DNA of 64,000 nt from Candidatus Parcubacteria bacterium (lineage in GTDB: Bacteria > Patescibacteriota > Saccharimonadia > Saccharimonadales > UBA4665): NCBI GenBank assembly GCA_023434325.1, contig JAEYSX010000002.1, positions 186,001-250,000 of the forward strand. Reading direction: 5' to 3'. The notes below the pieces were generated by a model. The model was not told the DNA's origin and did not search any database. It saw only the letters and a program-made list of their open reading frames with translations. This document shows, piece after piece, positions 8,928-16,775 of this stretch. The position numbers and the translations under genes are program-made. The stretch's first letter is position 1, and every line of letters begins with the position of its first letter.

Positions 8928-9452
8928 CTATAGGACTGGCAAGCCACCAGACCTACCGATAGCTTCTGCGGCTTCGCTCAAATGACTCATATACCGTCGT
9001 TGGCTGGCTTGTGCCGCCTGCGGATCCATGAACGCTTCGGTACAAACAGCGGTAAGCTCAGGCATACCATCAGCAACAGTAAGTATCAGCAATGGCCGTA
9101 CCAAATCATCATTCAACGAGCCTTCACCTGACACACGAACTCGGGGCGTAATGAACGTCGGTGTCGATAAAGGGGCATCGGGATGTGAGCCTGACTCCCG
9201 CACACCATACTCCACAACCTCGCTAAATATAATTTGCATACCCTTGGCAACAATAGGGTTAAACGTACGAGTTGACTTGTTCCAGGTTGTCACACCGTCT
9301 TTGTTTACAAGAGTCTGTCTTCTTGACCTCCTACGTACCCCCACCGCACTACCAATCCAACTCAGCACCGCATAACAAGACACTTCAGCATTCGCATAAC
9401 TATCTGCCCATTCCAGATACGGTCCAATATCTTCGCCTGCGGTGTATTTCAT
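8928..9452 (-). CDS. hypothetical protein, lineage-specific
   Basis: A 174-aa protein with no family I can name. It has a possible hydrophobic helix near residues 25-38, a basic patch RRRSRR near 40, and an otherwise globular composition. Its promoter (TTGACA, 17-nt spacer, TATTGT) faces away from the der promoter, and the two -35 elements overlap on opposite strands. The predicted start of transcription is about 7 nt before the ATG. Confidence 0.6.
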   Translation of the reverse strand: MKYTAGEDIGPYLEWADSYANAEVSCYAVLSWIGSAVGVRRRSRRQTLVNKDGVTTWNKSTRTFNPIVAKGMQIIFSEVVEYGVRESGSHPDAPLSTPTFITPRVRVSGEGSLNDDLVRPLLILTVADGMPELTAVCTEAFMDPQAAQASQRRYMSHLSEAAEAIGRSGGLPVL

Positions 9453-9465
9453 AAAAATTTAACAT

Positions 9466-9494
9466 ACAATACTTTAATTAATTGGCATTGTCAA
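9466..9494 (-). promoter_or_regulatory. minus-strand promoter of the 8928-9452 gene
   Basis: TTGACA (9494-9489), 17-nt spacer, TATTGT (9471-9466). The -35 overlaps the plus-strand der -35 by five bases. Confidence 0.55.
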
Positions 9495-9517
9495 GACCAC
9501 CCTACATCTGTTATAAT
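9488..9517 (+). promoter_or_regulatory. der promoter
   Basis: TTGTCA (9488-9493), 18-nt spacer, TATAAT (9512-9517). The ATG of der is 8 nt downstream, so the transcript is probably leaderless. Confidence 0.65.
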
Positions 9518-9525
9518 AAACCATA

Positions 9526-10917
9526 ATGTCATCCAAAAAAGTTCCCATCGTAGCTATTGTTGGCCGAGCCAACGTAGGTAAATCCAGCCTGTTTAACGCC
9601 ATCCTTGATCGGCGCGAGGCGATTGTTGCCAAAGAGGCGGGCACCACCCGCGACAGCATTATGGCCAAGGCCAGCTGGAACGGCCAAGACTTCTGGATGG
9701 TCGACACCGCCGGTGTCAAAGACGCCGAGGACGAGTTTGAGTTTACCATCCAAGAGCAGATCTTGCAGGCCACCGAGTCTGCCGACGTTATCTGGGTAGT
9801 CGTAGAGGCCAACATTCCCGTGACCGAAGAAGACCGCCGCGTCGCCAAAATGGCGCTCAAAAGTAAAAAGCCGGTATTTTTGGTTGTCAACAAGGTCGAC
9901 CGCGCCAAGGGCGCCGACCTCGACAACTTCTTGCGCCTGGGCGTTAAGACTATCATCAAGACCTCCAGCACGCAAAACCGCGGCATTAGCGAGCTACTGG
10001 ACGCACTGGTACAACAAATCCCCAAAGCTACACTCGAAACCGACCCCAACCGTTTGCACGTCGCCATCCTGGGTCGTCCCAACGTCGGTAAATCCGCGTT
10101 GTTTAACACCTTGGCCAAAAAACAGCAGGCAATTGTGGCCGACCGCGCTGGCACCACCCGCGACATCAATCGAGCCATCGTCCGTTACGAGGGGCGCGAG
10201 GTCGAGATCATGGACACTGCCGGCATCCGCCGCCCGGGCAAGATCGGGCAGGGGATCGAGCACTTTAGCGTTATCCGCTCCTTGAGCGCCATCGAGCAGG
10301 CCGACGTGTGCTTGCTACTCATCGATGTTAACGAAGCCAGCGTCGCACTCGACCAAAAGATCGCCGGCATGATCAAAGAGGCAGGTAAAGGTCTGATCAT
10401 CGTCGTCAGCAAGTGGGACATCGCCGAAGACCGCGACGCCTACACCCGCGACGCCATCGCCCCGCAGATTGCACACGACTACAACTTTGTGCCTTGGGCG
10501 CCGCTTATCTTTACCAGCAGCGTCACCGGCCAAAACGTCACCAAGATCTTTGATCTGGCCACCGACATCGATATGCGCCGCAAAAAGCGCATCCCAACCG
10601 CCGACCTCAACCGCTGGCTACGCCAAGCCGTCGATAAGCACCCACCAGCAGGGCTCAAAAACCGCAACCCCAAGCTCAACTACATGGTGCAGGAGACCGA
10701 CAACCCAATCCCGGCCTTTAAGATCTTTGGTGCGCACACCAAATTCCTACACTGGAGCTACCGCCGCTACCTAGAGCGCGAACTACGCGAGCGCTGGCAC
10801 TACGAGGGCACGCCCGTGCAACTCTGGTTCATCGAAAAGCACGAAACCCACAAGCACGGCAACAGCCCCACCAAAGAACCGCGCAAAAACAACGGCAACC
10901 GCGACAAAACCAGATAA
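9526..10917 (+). CDS. der: ribosome-assembly GTPase Der (EngA)
   Basis: The 463-aa product has two tandem GTPase domains. The first carries GRANVGKSSLFN, DTAGV and NKVDRAKG; the second carries GRPNVGKSALFN, DTAGIRR and SKWDI, with Ser in place of the usual Asn of NKWD. A C-terminal KH-like domain and a basic tail follow. Der acts in the maturation of the 50S ribosomal subunit. Length and domain order are normal for the family. The stop abuts the stop of the convergent gene. Confidence 0.97.
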   Translation: MSSKKVPIVAIVGRANVGKSSLFNAILDRREAIVAKEAGTTRDSIMAKASWNGQDFWMVDTAGVKDAEDEFEFTIQEQILQATESADVIWVVVEANIPVTEEDRRVAKMALKSKKPVFLVVNKVDRAKGADLDNFLRLGVKTIIKTSSTQNRGISELLDALVQQIPKATLETDPNRLHVAILGRPNVGKSALFNTLAKKQQAIVADRAGTTRDINRAIVRYEGREVEIMDTAGIRRPGKIGQGIEHFSVIRSLSAIEQADVCLLLIDVNEASVALDQKIAGMIKEAGKGLIIVVSKWDIAEDRDAYTRDAIAPQIAHDYNFVPWAPLIFTSSVTGQNVTKIFDLATDIDMRRKKRIPTADLNRWLRQAVDKHPPAGLKNRNPKLNYMVQETDNPIPAFKIFGAHTKFLHWSYRRYLERELRERWHYEGTPVQLWFIEKHETHKHGNSPTKEPRKNNGNRDKTR

Positions 10918-11535
10918 TCAGCCGGTTACACTCAGTAATGTGCCCGTCATATGCTGCAGCGCCTGCAAGTACTGCTGCGGAGCATCAAGGCCGCGCGAGC
11001 GATAATCGAACGGATACATAGGCGCCGATTGCGTATCGTCGCCCTCGCGCAGCCACGCTTCTCGAGATGTCCAAAACCTCGCCGGCCTCCTCATCAGCAG
11101 CGCATCAATCTTTTCGTCCGAGGGGACCATCACGTCAGACACAACCGTCGTGCCTGTCGTACGCAAGTCATATGTAGTCAAAAGTGCGCCACTCTCTCGG
11201 CTACAATGTGCCGTAAACATACCGCCCAGACGCGTATTCGGGTCTTCGTAATGTTCAAACGTCCGACCAGTGTACGTCAAGGGCGTAGTATCAACATCTT
11301 GTAAAAAAGTCGGGCGCAGCCCTACAAACTCCGCCGCGCCATTGGCGACAATAAAACTAGCGACAGCTCGCGCAACGCCCTGGACCCTCTCGGCCAGCGT
11401 CTCGCTGTCCATAAAATCCGTATTAATTCTGCATAGTCCTTCGAGCAAAGCTCGAGCCCTTGCCAGCTGAGCGGGCGTAATTTCATCAGGAACGGTCTTA
11501 CTTACATTAGGGCCCACCACAAACATATTACACAC
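10918..11535 (-). CDS. hypothetical protein, lineage-specific
   Basis: About 205 aa from the GTG at 11535 (an in-frame ATG at 11526 is an alternative). No domain is recognised. Residues 20-70 look helical and the remainder mixed, with a Thr-rich central segment. It sits between der (convergent, stops adjacent) and pth (divergent, 39 nt between starts). No clear -10 can be fixed for either start. Confidence 0.55.
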   Translation of the reverse strand: MCNMFVVGPNVSKTVPDEITPAQLARARALLEGLCRINTDFMDSETLAERVQGVARAVASFIVANGAAEFVGLRPTFLQDVDTTPLTYTGRTFEHYEDPNTRLGGMFTAHCSRESGALLTTYDLRTTGTTVVSDVMVPSDEKIDALLMRRPARFWTSREAWLREGDDTQSAPMYPFDYRSRGLDAPQQYLQALQHMTGTLLSVTG

Positions 11536-11574
11536 AAACTGGTACGATTAATCAAGTACCGCTATACTAACCTC

Positions 11575-12216
11575 ATGGCATTATTTCAACGGCGCCCCGA
11601 GGCAGGGTACGCCACCCAGTTTTACACTATTGGCCAAAATAAACAGGTGCTGCTTATCGGCCTTGGCAACCCGGGACCGGATTATGACGGTACGAGGCAC
11701 AACATCGGCTTTGCCGCGCTGGACGCTTTTGCAGAAACCAACAACTTTGATCCTTGGGTCTACAAAAAAGACCTGCGCTGCGAGATGGCAACCGCCAGAC
11801 TTGGCGAAACGCACGTTATTCTTATCAAGCCGACCACCTATATGAACCTCAGCGGCGAGGCCGCGCAAGCCGCCGCCCACTTTTACAAAATTCCCGCCGA
11901 GCGCATCTTGGCAGTCTACGACGAGATAGACATAGACTTTGGCCAAATCCGCATGCGCCGCGGCGGTAGCAGTGCAGGGCACAACGGCGTCAAATCGCTT
12001 ATCCAACACCTGGGCGAGGATTTTAGCCGCGTACGCATCGGCGTCGGCCCCAAGTTGCACCCGCAGCAAGATAGCGCTGACTTCGTCCTGGGTAAATTTT
12101 CGATCGAGCAGAACCTTCAGCTCAAAAACTTAACCCGAGAAACCAGCGCAATCCTCAGCGAATTCTGCTTTGCCGACGGCCAACTGCCCGCCGAAACCCG
12201 CAATTTTCTTGTCTAG
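11575..12216 (+). CDS. pth: peptidyl-tRNA hydrolase
   Basis: A 213-aa Pth enzyme, which releases peptidyl groups from prematurely dissociated peptidyl-tRNA. The conserved elements are LIGLGNPG with the active-site Asn, TRHNIGF with the catalytic His, VYDEIDIDFG with Asp, and GHNGVKSL. About 25 extra residues precede the usual N-terminus. TATACT (11563-11568) ends 6 nt before the ATG, so translation is probably leaderless and the extension is probably genuine. Confidence 0.95.
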   Translation: MALFQRRPEAGYATQFYTIGQNKQVLLIGLGNPGPDYDGTRHNIGFAALDAFAETNNFDPWVYKKDLRCEMATARLGETHVILIKPTTYMNLSGEAAQAAAHFYKIPAERILAVYDEIDIDFGQIRMRRGGSSAGHNGVKSLIQHLGEDFSRVRIGVGPKLHPQQDSADFVLGKFSIEQNLQLKNLTRETSAILSEFCFADGQLPAETRNFLV

Positions 12217-12238
12217 ATACCCCTTATATTGATATAGT
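12209..12238 (+). promoter_or_regulatory. promoter of a short transcript after pth
   Basis: TTGTCT (12209-12214), 18-nt spacer, TATAGT (12233-12238). The predicted start near 12245 is followed about 65 nt later by an intrinsic terminator. Confidence 0.45.
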
Positions 12239-12244
12239 GAAATT

Positions 12245-12318
12245 AATAAAGCGGCTACCATATTGTGACCGCAACTGACATCTCAAATGAGGCCACAGAA
12301 ATGTGGCCGTTTTTTATT
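12245..12318 (+). ncRNA. candidate small RNA or attenuator
   Basis: This is the stretch between the promoter at 12209-12238 and a terminator (GGCCACA, loop GAAA, TGTGGCC, then GT6; 12291-12315). A 10-bp inverted repeat, TATTGTGACC at 12261-12270 and GGTCACAATA at 12328-12337, encloses the terminator, so an alternative long-range pairing exists that runs into the leader of the next small gene. It could be a free small RNA or an attenuator. It has no match to a family I know. Confidence 0.4.
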
Positions 12319-12346
12319 TTCAGTAAGGTCACAATAAATAGTAGAT

Positions 12347-12571
12347 ATGAGTAACAGGCGTAAGTCGGTAGCGGGAAAATCAACGAATCAATTCGAGCTA
12401 AACTTTCGCTTTAATTTCAAAATTACCCGCAAGCAAAACTTGCAAGCAACAAGTAAATCACCACGCACTACTCTGTGGGGTCAACTCATTATTGGGACAC
12501 TGGTTTATTTAATCAGTAAGATACTAGATTTAATCGGTGCGGCACTAGCAAGATATATCGGACTCGAATAG
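12347..12571 (+). CDS. small basic protein with C-terminal membrane segment
   Basis: A 74-aa product. The first 40 residues are basic and polar, and residues 44-72 are hydrophobic (LWGQLIIGTLVYLISKIL), consistent with a tail-anchored or amphipathic membrane protein. No family is recognised. It lies just after the terminator/inverted-repeat element and ahead of the non-coding region before dprA. Confidence 0.45.
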   Translation: MSNRRKSVAGKSTNQFELNFRFNFKITRKQNLQATSKSPRTTLWGQLIIGTLVYLISKILDLIGAALARYIGLE

Positions 12572-12693
12572 AATCAAACCTTTTAAATCGGCCCTCAACG
12601 GTTTTTGTTCGCCTAAAAATAAGGGGCAGCCGAACTTCAGGCTCTGCCCAAACCTGCGCGACCTAAAAAGCGCATAATTTTTCTCAAACATAT

Positions 12694-13117
12694 CAAAAAA
12701 GGCCGGTAAGAGGGGGTGGGCACCGCTTACCGGCCTTTTCGGGGACAATCCAAAGGATTCTCCCCAACACCCTTCAACCCACCCCAGCGTAAGCGTCGAA
12801 ACTAAAACTCCATAAAGTTTCGCGCCGTCCCGATAAACGGGGCATCCTTGTCGGACTCGCTGGCCCACTAGGGCCTCCTGCCAATGCAGGGGGACGCCGG
12901 CTTGCAGACGAATCTGCTCACGGCTAGTTAAAGGGGTTAGTTTGTTTTAGAACGCTTTGGTTTTATCCAAGCGCCAAGAGAAAAGTGGAGGGTAACAACT
13001 TGTCAATGGCACGTTCTAAAACAATCTAACATGTGGCTCGATTTTAAGAAATTCTTAATCTCTCGCCGTTAGAATGGGGGATATAAGGTGCGTAAACATC
13101 ATGCAGATGATTACAGG
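12694..13117 (-). ncRNA. candidate structured non-coding RNA, ~420 nt
   Basis: This 600-nt gene-free interval has a near-consensus minus-strand promoter (13151-13123) and an intrinsic terminator (12735-12695) about 390 nt downstream. Between them, on the minus strand, lie a 19-bp inverted repeat with one mismatch (outer arms near 13012-13030 and 12936-12954) and a series of short hairpins: GCAGA-TTCG-TCTGC, CCTGC-ATTG-GCAGG, GGCCC-TAGT-GGGCC, and GGGGAGAATCC paired to GGATTGTCCCC. I looked for RNase P, tmRNA (tag frame, TTCGA T-arm, CCA end), SRP and 6S signatures and found none. The RNA identity is unknown. Confidence 0.55.
12695..12735 (-). terminator. intrinsic terminator of the candidate RNA
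   Basis: GGCCGGTAAG (complement of 12735-12726) pairs with CTTACCGGCC (complement of 12710-12701). On the minus strand T6 follows; on the plus strand only T4. Confidence 0.75.
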
Positions 13118-13122
13118 ATGTA

Positions 13123-13151
13123 ATATTAGCACTATATAGTACTTATGTCAA
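13123..13151 (-). promoter_or_regulatory. strong promoter of the candidate RNA
   Basis: TTGACA (13151-13146), exactly 17 nt, then TAATAT (13128-13123) preceded by TGC, an extended -10. It is one of the best matches to the sigma-70 consensus in the window. Transcription would start near 13117. Confidence 0.7.
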
Positions 13152-13171
13152 TACTTTTTGCATAATTTTGT

Positions 13172-14038
13172 ATGAAAAGCTATAAAGTTTCGTTATCTAC
13201 CTCTGATGTTCCCGAAAAACTGAGGAACATACCACAGCCCCCTGACGGGCTGTTTGTGCTGGGAGCAGACCTACACGAGCTCCTCAAAAGGCCATGCGTC
13301 ACCATTATTGGCAGCCGCAAAGTAACGGCATATGGCAAAGCGGTAACCATCGGTCTTGCAGAAGAACTCGCTCGGGCCGGAGTCGTTATTATCAGCGGCT
13401 TGGCGCTCGGCGTAGACAGCCTGGCCCACAAAGCCGCGCTCGATGCCGGAGGGCTCACCATAGCCGTTCTGCCTACCACTGTAGATAAGGTATATCCAAG
13501 CAGCAACCAATGGCTGGCCGACCAGATCGTACAAAAGGGCGGGGCGCTGGTAAGCGAGCTAGACAGCGGTATCCCCAGCATGAAACACCTCTTTATCGCG
13601 CGCAACCGTATCGCCTCGGGCTTAGGCGACGCACTCCTTATTACCGAGGCAGCCGAAAAGAGTGGTACACTCCACACCGCCAACTTTGCGCTCGAGCAGG
13701 GCAGGCCAGTACTCGCCGTGCCCGGTAACATCACCAGCCCCACCAGCGCCGGCACCAATAATCTCATCAAGACAGGTGCCACACCCGTTACCAGCACCCA
13801 AGACGTGCTCTACGCCCTCGGCATACAGACCACTCAAGTAAAAAGGGTAATTCCGCGTAGCGGCGACCCTAACGAACAGATTTTGCTCGACCTATTATAT
13901 AGAGGACTTAGTGATGGCGCAGAACTACTCGACCAAAGCGGCCTAGAGCTTCGCCTGTTTAACCAAAGCCTTACCATGCTCGAAATCCGCGGGCACATCC
14001 GCCCGCTGGGCAATAACCGCTGGAGCCTCGCGGCCTAA
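13172..14038 (+). CDS. dprA: DNA-processing protein DprA
   Basis: The 288-aa protein has a Rossmann-like DprA core (GSRKVTAYG, SGLALGVDSLAHKAAL, the ARNRIASGL loop, TEAAEKSGTLHTANFAL) and a short C-terminal winged-helix-like region near residues 225-285. DprA loads RecA on incoming single-stranded DNA during natural transformation. It is shorter than the 350+ aa of many DprA proteins because the N-terminal SAM-like part is minimal. CATAAT (13161-13166) ends 5 nt before the ATG. topA follows after 180 nt. Confidence 0.95.
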   Translation: MKSYKVSLSTSDVPEKLRNIPQPPDGLFVLGADLHELLKRPCVTIIGSRKVTAYGKAVTIGLAEELARAGVVIISGLALGVDSLAHKAALDAGGLTIAVLPTTVDKVYPSSNQWLADQIVQKGGALVSELDSGIPSMKHLFIARNRIASGLGDALLITEAAEKSGTLHTANFALEQGRPVLAVPGNITSPTSAGTNNLIKTGATPVTSTQDVLYALGIQTTQVKRVIPRSGDPNEQILLDLLYRGLSDGAELLDQSGLELRLFNQSLTMLEIRGHIRPLGNNRWSLAA

Positions 14039-14218
14039 AATAACCATTCCGATGTCGCGCCCTAGATAAAGTCATATATAATAAGACGCACCTACCAAAA
14101 ACACCCAAACCAGCACACGCAAACCCCATAGCAATCAAGAAGTATTTAATATTTTTACTTGCAAAATAAAGTGAGCTTGCGTAGTATGGGCGCTGACGTA
14201 TAAAGTAATCGGATAAGC

Positions 14219-16525
14219 ATGAGCAAAAATTTAGTAATCGTAGAGAGCCCGGCAAAAGCCAAGACCATCGCCAAGTACCTCGGCAAAGATTTTGAGGTAA
14301 AGAGTAGCTTTGGTCATATCCGCGACCTCCCAAAAAAGGGTTTAAACATAGATATAGAAAACGGGTTTGCGCCGACCTACGAAATCACGCCAGACAAAAA
14401 GAAGGTTGTCAGCGAGCTGCGCGCCGCGGCCAAGGGCGCCGAAGTCTGGCTCGCGAGCGATGAAGACCGCGAAGGAGAGGCGATTGCCTGGCACCTAGCC
14501 ACGGCGCTCAAGCTGGATCCAACCAAAACCAAGCGCATTGTGTTTCACGAAATCACCAAGTCCGCGATCGAGCGCGCCGTTCAAAATCCACGCACCGTAG
14601 ATCTCAAACTCGTTGACGCCCAGCAAGCCCGACGGGTCCTAGACCGCCTGGTAGGCTACGAACTTAGCCCTGTCCTCTGGAAGAAGGTGCGCACTGGTCT
14701 ATCCGCAGGCCGCGTACAGTCGGTTACCGTGCGTCTGGTTGTCGAGCGCGAGCGCGAAATCAAAGAACACCAGGCCGAAAGCTCCTACAAAATCTCTGCT
14801 ATCTTTAGCATCGACGGTCAAGATCTCAAGGCCGAGCTGGCTAACAAAATTACCGCCAAAGACGACGCCCGCAAATTTCTAGAGGATTGCACCCAAGCAA
14901 TCTTTACCGTAGACGATATTGCTCAAAAACCCGGCAGCCGCAATCCGAGCGCACCGTTTACCACCAGTACACTGCAGCAAGAGGCCTCACGCCGCCTGGG
15001 CTACAGCGTGAAGCAAACGATGACACTCGCCCAGCGCCTGTACGAAACCGGTAACATCACCTACATGCGTACCGACAGCACCATACTATCCGGCTTTGCC
15101 ATCAAGGCCGCCGAGGAGTTCATCAAAAAAGAGTACGGCGACAACTACCACCAAGTACGCCAATACAAGACCAGGAACGACAGCGCCCAAGAAGCCCACG
15201 AAGCCATTCGCCCCACCGACTTTTCGCGCCTTGACGCCGGTGCCGACGACCAGCAGCGCAAACTCTACCAGCTTATCTGGCAGCGCGCGCTGGCCAGCCA
15301 AATGGCGCCTGCCGCTACCGAGAAGACCGAGGTAAGCATCGGCATCTCGGCCCGCGGCGAAAAACTACTCGCCAAAGGCGAAATCCTCAAGTTTGACGGA
15401 TTTTTGCGCGTCTACGGCGGCGGCAAAGACGACACGCTCTTGCCGCCAGTAGAACCCGGCCAAGTGCTCCCACTGACCTCTATGGCCGCCACAGAGACGT
15501 TTACGCGGCCTCCGGCGCGCTACTCTGAAGCCAGCCTGGTTAAGGCGCTCGAAGAACTCGGCATCGGCCGTCCAAGCACCTACGCACCGACAATCTCCAC
15601 CGTCCAAACTCGCGGCTACGTCGAAAAAGCCGAACTCGAAGGCACCGAGCGCACCGTGCAGACGCTTACGCTCGCCGACGGCGTGATCGCCGAGGAATCC
15701 ACCACCGAAATCACCGGCAAAGACCGAGGCAAGCTCATCCCGACCGCTGTTGCCGAGGTCACCACCGACTTCCTCGTCAAATACTTCCCGAGCATCGTCG
15801 ACTACGACTTTACCGCCAACGTCGAAAAAGAATTCGACCTCGTCGAAGAGGGCAAAGAAGAGTGGCAAAAAATTATCGACAAGTTTTACCGCGACTTCCA
15901 CCCGCTTGTCGCCAACTCCGCCGAGGCCAGCCGCGCCGAGGTTGCGCAGGCCCGAGAAGTCGGCATCGACCCCAAGACCGGCAAACCGATCTTTGCTCGC
16001 TTTGGCCGCTATGGCCCCATGCTGCAGCGCGGCGCAGCCCAAAACCCCGACGGCACAGAGAGCGAAGAAAAACCGGCCTTCGCCACCTTGCCAGCCGGCA
16101 CCACTATCGACACCGTTACGCTCGAACAAGCGCTTAAGATGTTCGAACTCCCACGCGTTGTAGGCACCACCGAGGACGGCAAAGAAATCAAAGCCAATAT
16201 CGGCCGCTTTGGCCCCTACATCCAGGTCGAAAAAACCTACGTCAGTATCAAACCCAAGGGCCCCTTTGACGTCACCGAAGAAGAAGCCCGTGAGCTCTAC
16301 AAAGCCAAGCTCGAAAAAGACGCCAACAAGTACATCCAAACATTCCCAAGCGGCATCCAAGTCGTAAACGGCCCTTACGGCCCCTACATCACCGACGGCA
16401 AAAAGAACGCCAAAATCCCCAAAGACCAAGACCCCAAAGCCCTCACCGAAGAAGAGTGCAAAAAACTCCTAGAAGACGCCCCTGCGCGCGGCAAGGGCCG
16501 CCGCTTCCCACGCAAAAAGTCCTAA
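14219..16525 (+). CDS. topA: DNA topoisomerase I
   Basis: A 768-aa type IA topoisomerase that relaxes negative supercoils. An N-terminal Toprim domain (LVIVESPAKAKTI, later SDEDREGEAIAWH) precedes the catalytic core with Tyr282 in TYMRTDS. The C-terminus carries repeat modules (GRYGPML, IGRFGPYIQV, NGPYGPYITDG) and no CxxC zinc fingers. A promoter TTGCGT-N16-TATAAA (14177-14204) lies just upstream and leaves a leader of about 8 nt. The order dprA-topA is common in bacteria. Confidence 0.97.
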   Translation: MSKNLVIVESPAKAKTIAKYLGKDFEVKSSFGHIRDLPKKGLNIDIENGFAPTYEITPDKKKVVSELRAAAKGAEVWLASDEDREGEAIAWHLATALKLDPTKTKRIVFHEITKSAIERAVQNPRTVDLKLVDAQQARRVLDRLVGYELSPVLWKKVRTGLSAGRVQSVTVRLVVEREREIKEHQAESSYKISAIFSIDGQDLKAELANKITAKDDARKFLEDCTQAIFTVDDIAQKPGSRNPSAPFTTSTLQQEASRRLGYSVKQTMTLAQRLYETGNITYMRTDSTILSGFAIKAAEEFIKKEYGDNYHQVRQYKTRNDSAQEAHEAIRPTDFSRLDAGADDQQRKLYQLIWQRALASQMAPAATEKTEVSIGISARGEKLLAKGEILKFDGFLRVYGGGKDDTLLPPVEPGQVLPLTSMAATETFTRPPARYSEASLVKALEELGIGRPSTYAPTISTVQTRGYVEKAELEGTERTVQTLTLADGVIAEESTTEITGKDRGKLIPTAVAEVTTDFLVKYFPSIVDYDFTANVEKEFDLVEEGKEEWQKIIDKFYRDFHPLVANSAEASRAEVAQAREVGIDPKTGKPIFARFGRYGPMLQRGAAQNPDGTESEEKPAFATLPAGTTIDTVTLEQALKMFELPRVVGTTEDGKEIKANIGRFGPYIQVEKTYVSIKPKGPFDVTEEEARELYKAKLEKDANKYIQTFPSGIQVVNGPYGPYITDGKKNAKIPKDQDPKALTEEECKKLLEDAPARGKGRRFPRKKS

Positions 16526-16711
16526 GACCAAGGCGGCGCTCAAAACTATTCATGCTCTCTGGGCAGAGAAGGGGATATTCTCTTGTGCAAACGCGCTCAT
16601 GTTTTCCACAAGTTTGTATCTATTGCAAGATATTATCGAGTGATATTTCTACAACACAATGTCGCGAATAGTGCGTATTTCGTGCTACAATAAGTATGAA
16701 TCACAAGGGTA

Positions 16712-16740
16712 TTGACTAACTGTTAAGTTAGTTTTATAAT
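16712..16740 (+). promoter_or_regulatory. strong promoter with internal palindrome
   Basis: TTGACT (16712-16717), 17-nt spacer, TATAAT (16735-16740). The spacer contains ACTAACT-GTTA-AGTTAGT (16715-16732), a perfect 7-bp inverted repeat suited to an operator. It drives the sigma4/HARE gene, with a leader of about 30 nt. Confidence 0.65.
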
Positions 16741-16775
16741 TATACTAAATATAATTGCTTTTACAGACAGGGAAC

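Noticed and set aside
12900..13040. CRISPR repeat or tracrRNA, because of GTTTTAGAACG in inverted copies
   Set aside because: Only one inverted pair exists, with no spacers, array or cas genes; it fits a stem of the candidate RNA.
12694..13117. tmRNA or RNase P RNA
   Set aside because: No tag reading frame, T-arm, encoded CCA, or conserved GAGGAAAGTCC-type core on either strand.
15365..16429. 354-codon open frame antisense to topA
   Set aside because: Phe/Gly/Val-rich translation typical of a shadow of a biased gene; topA is certain.
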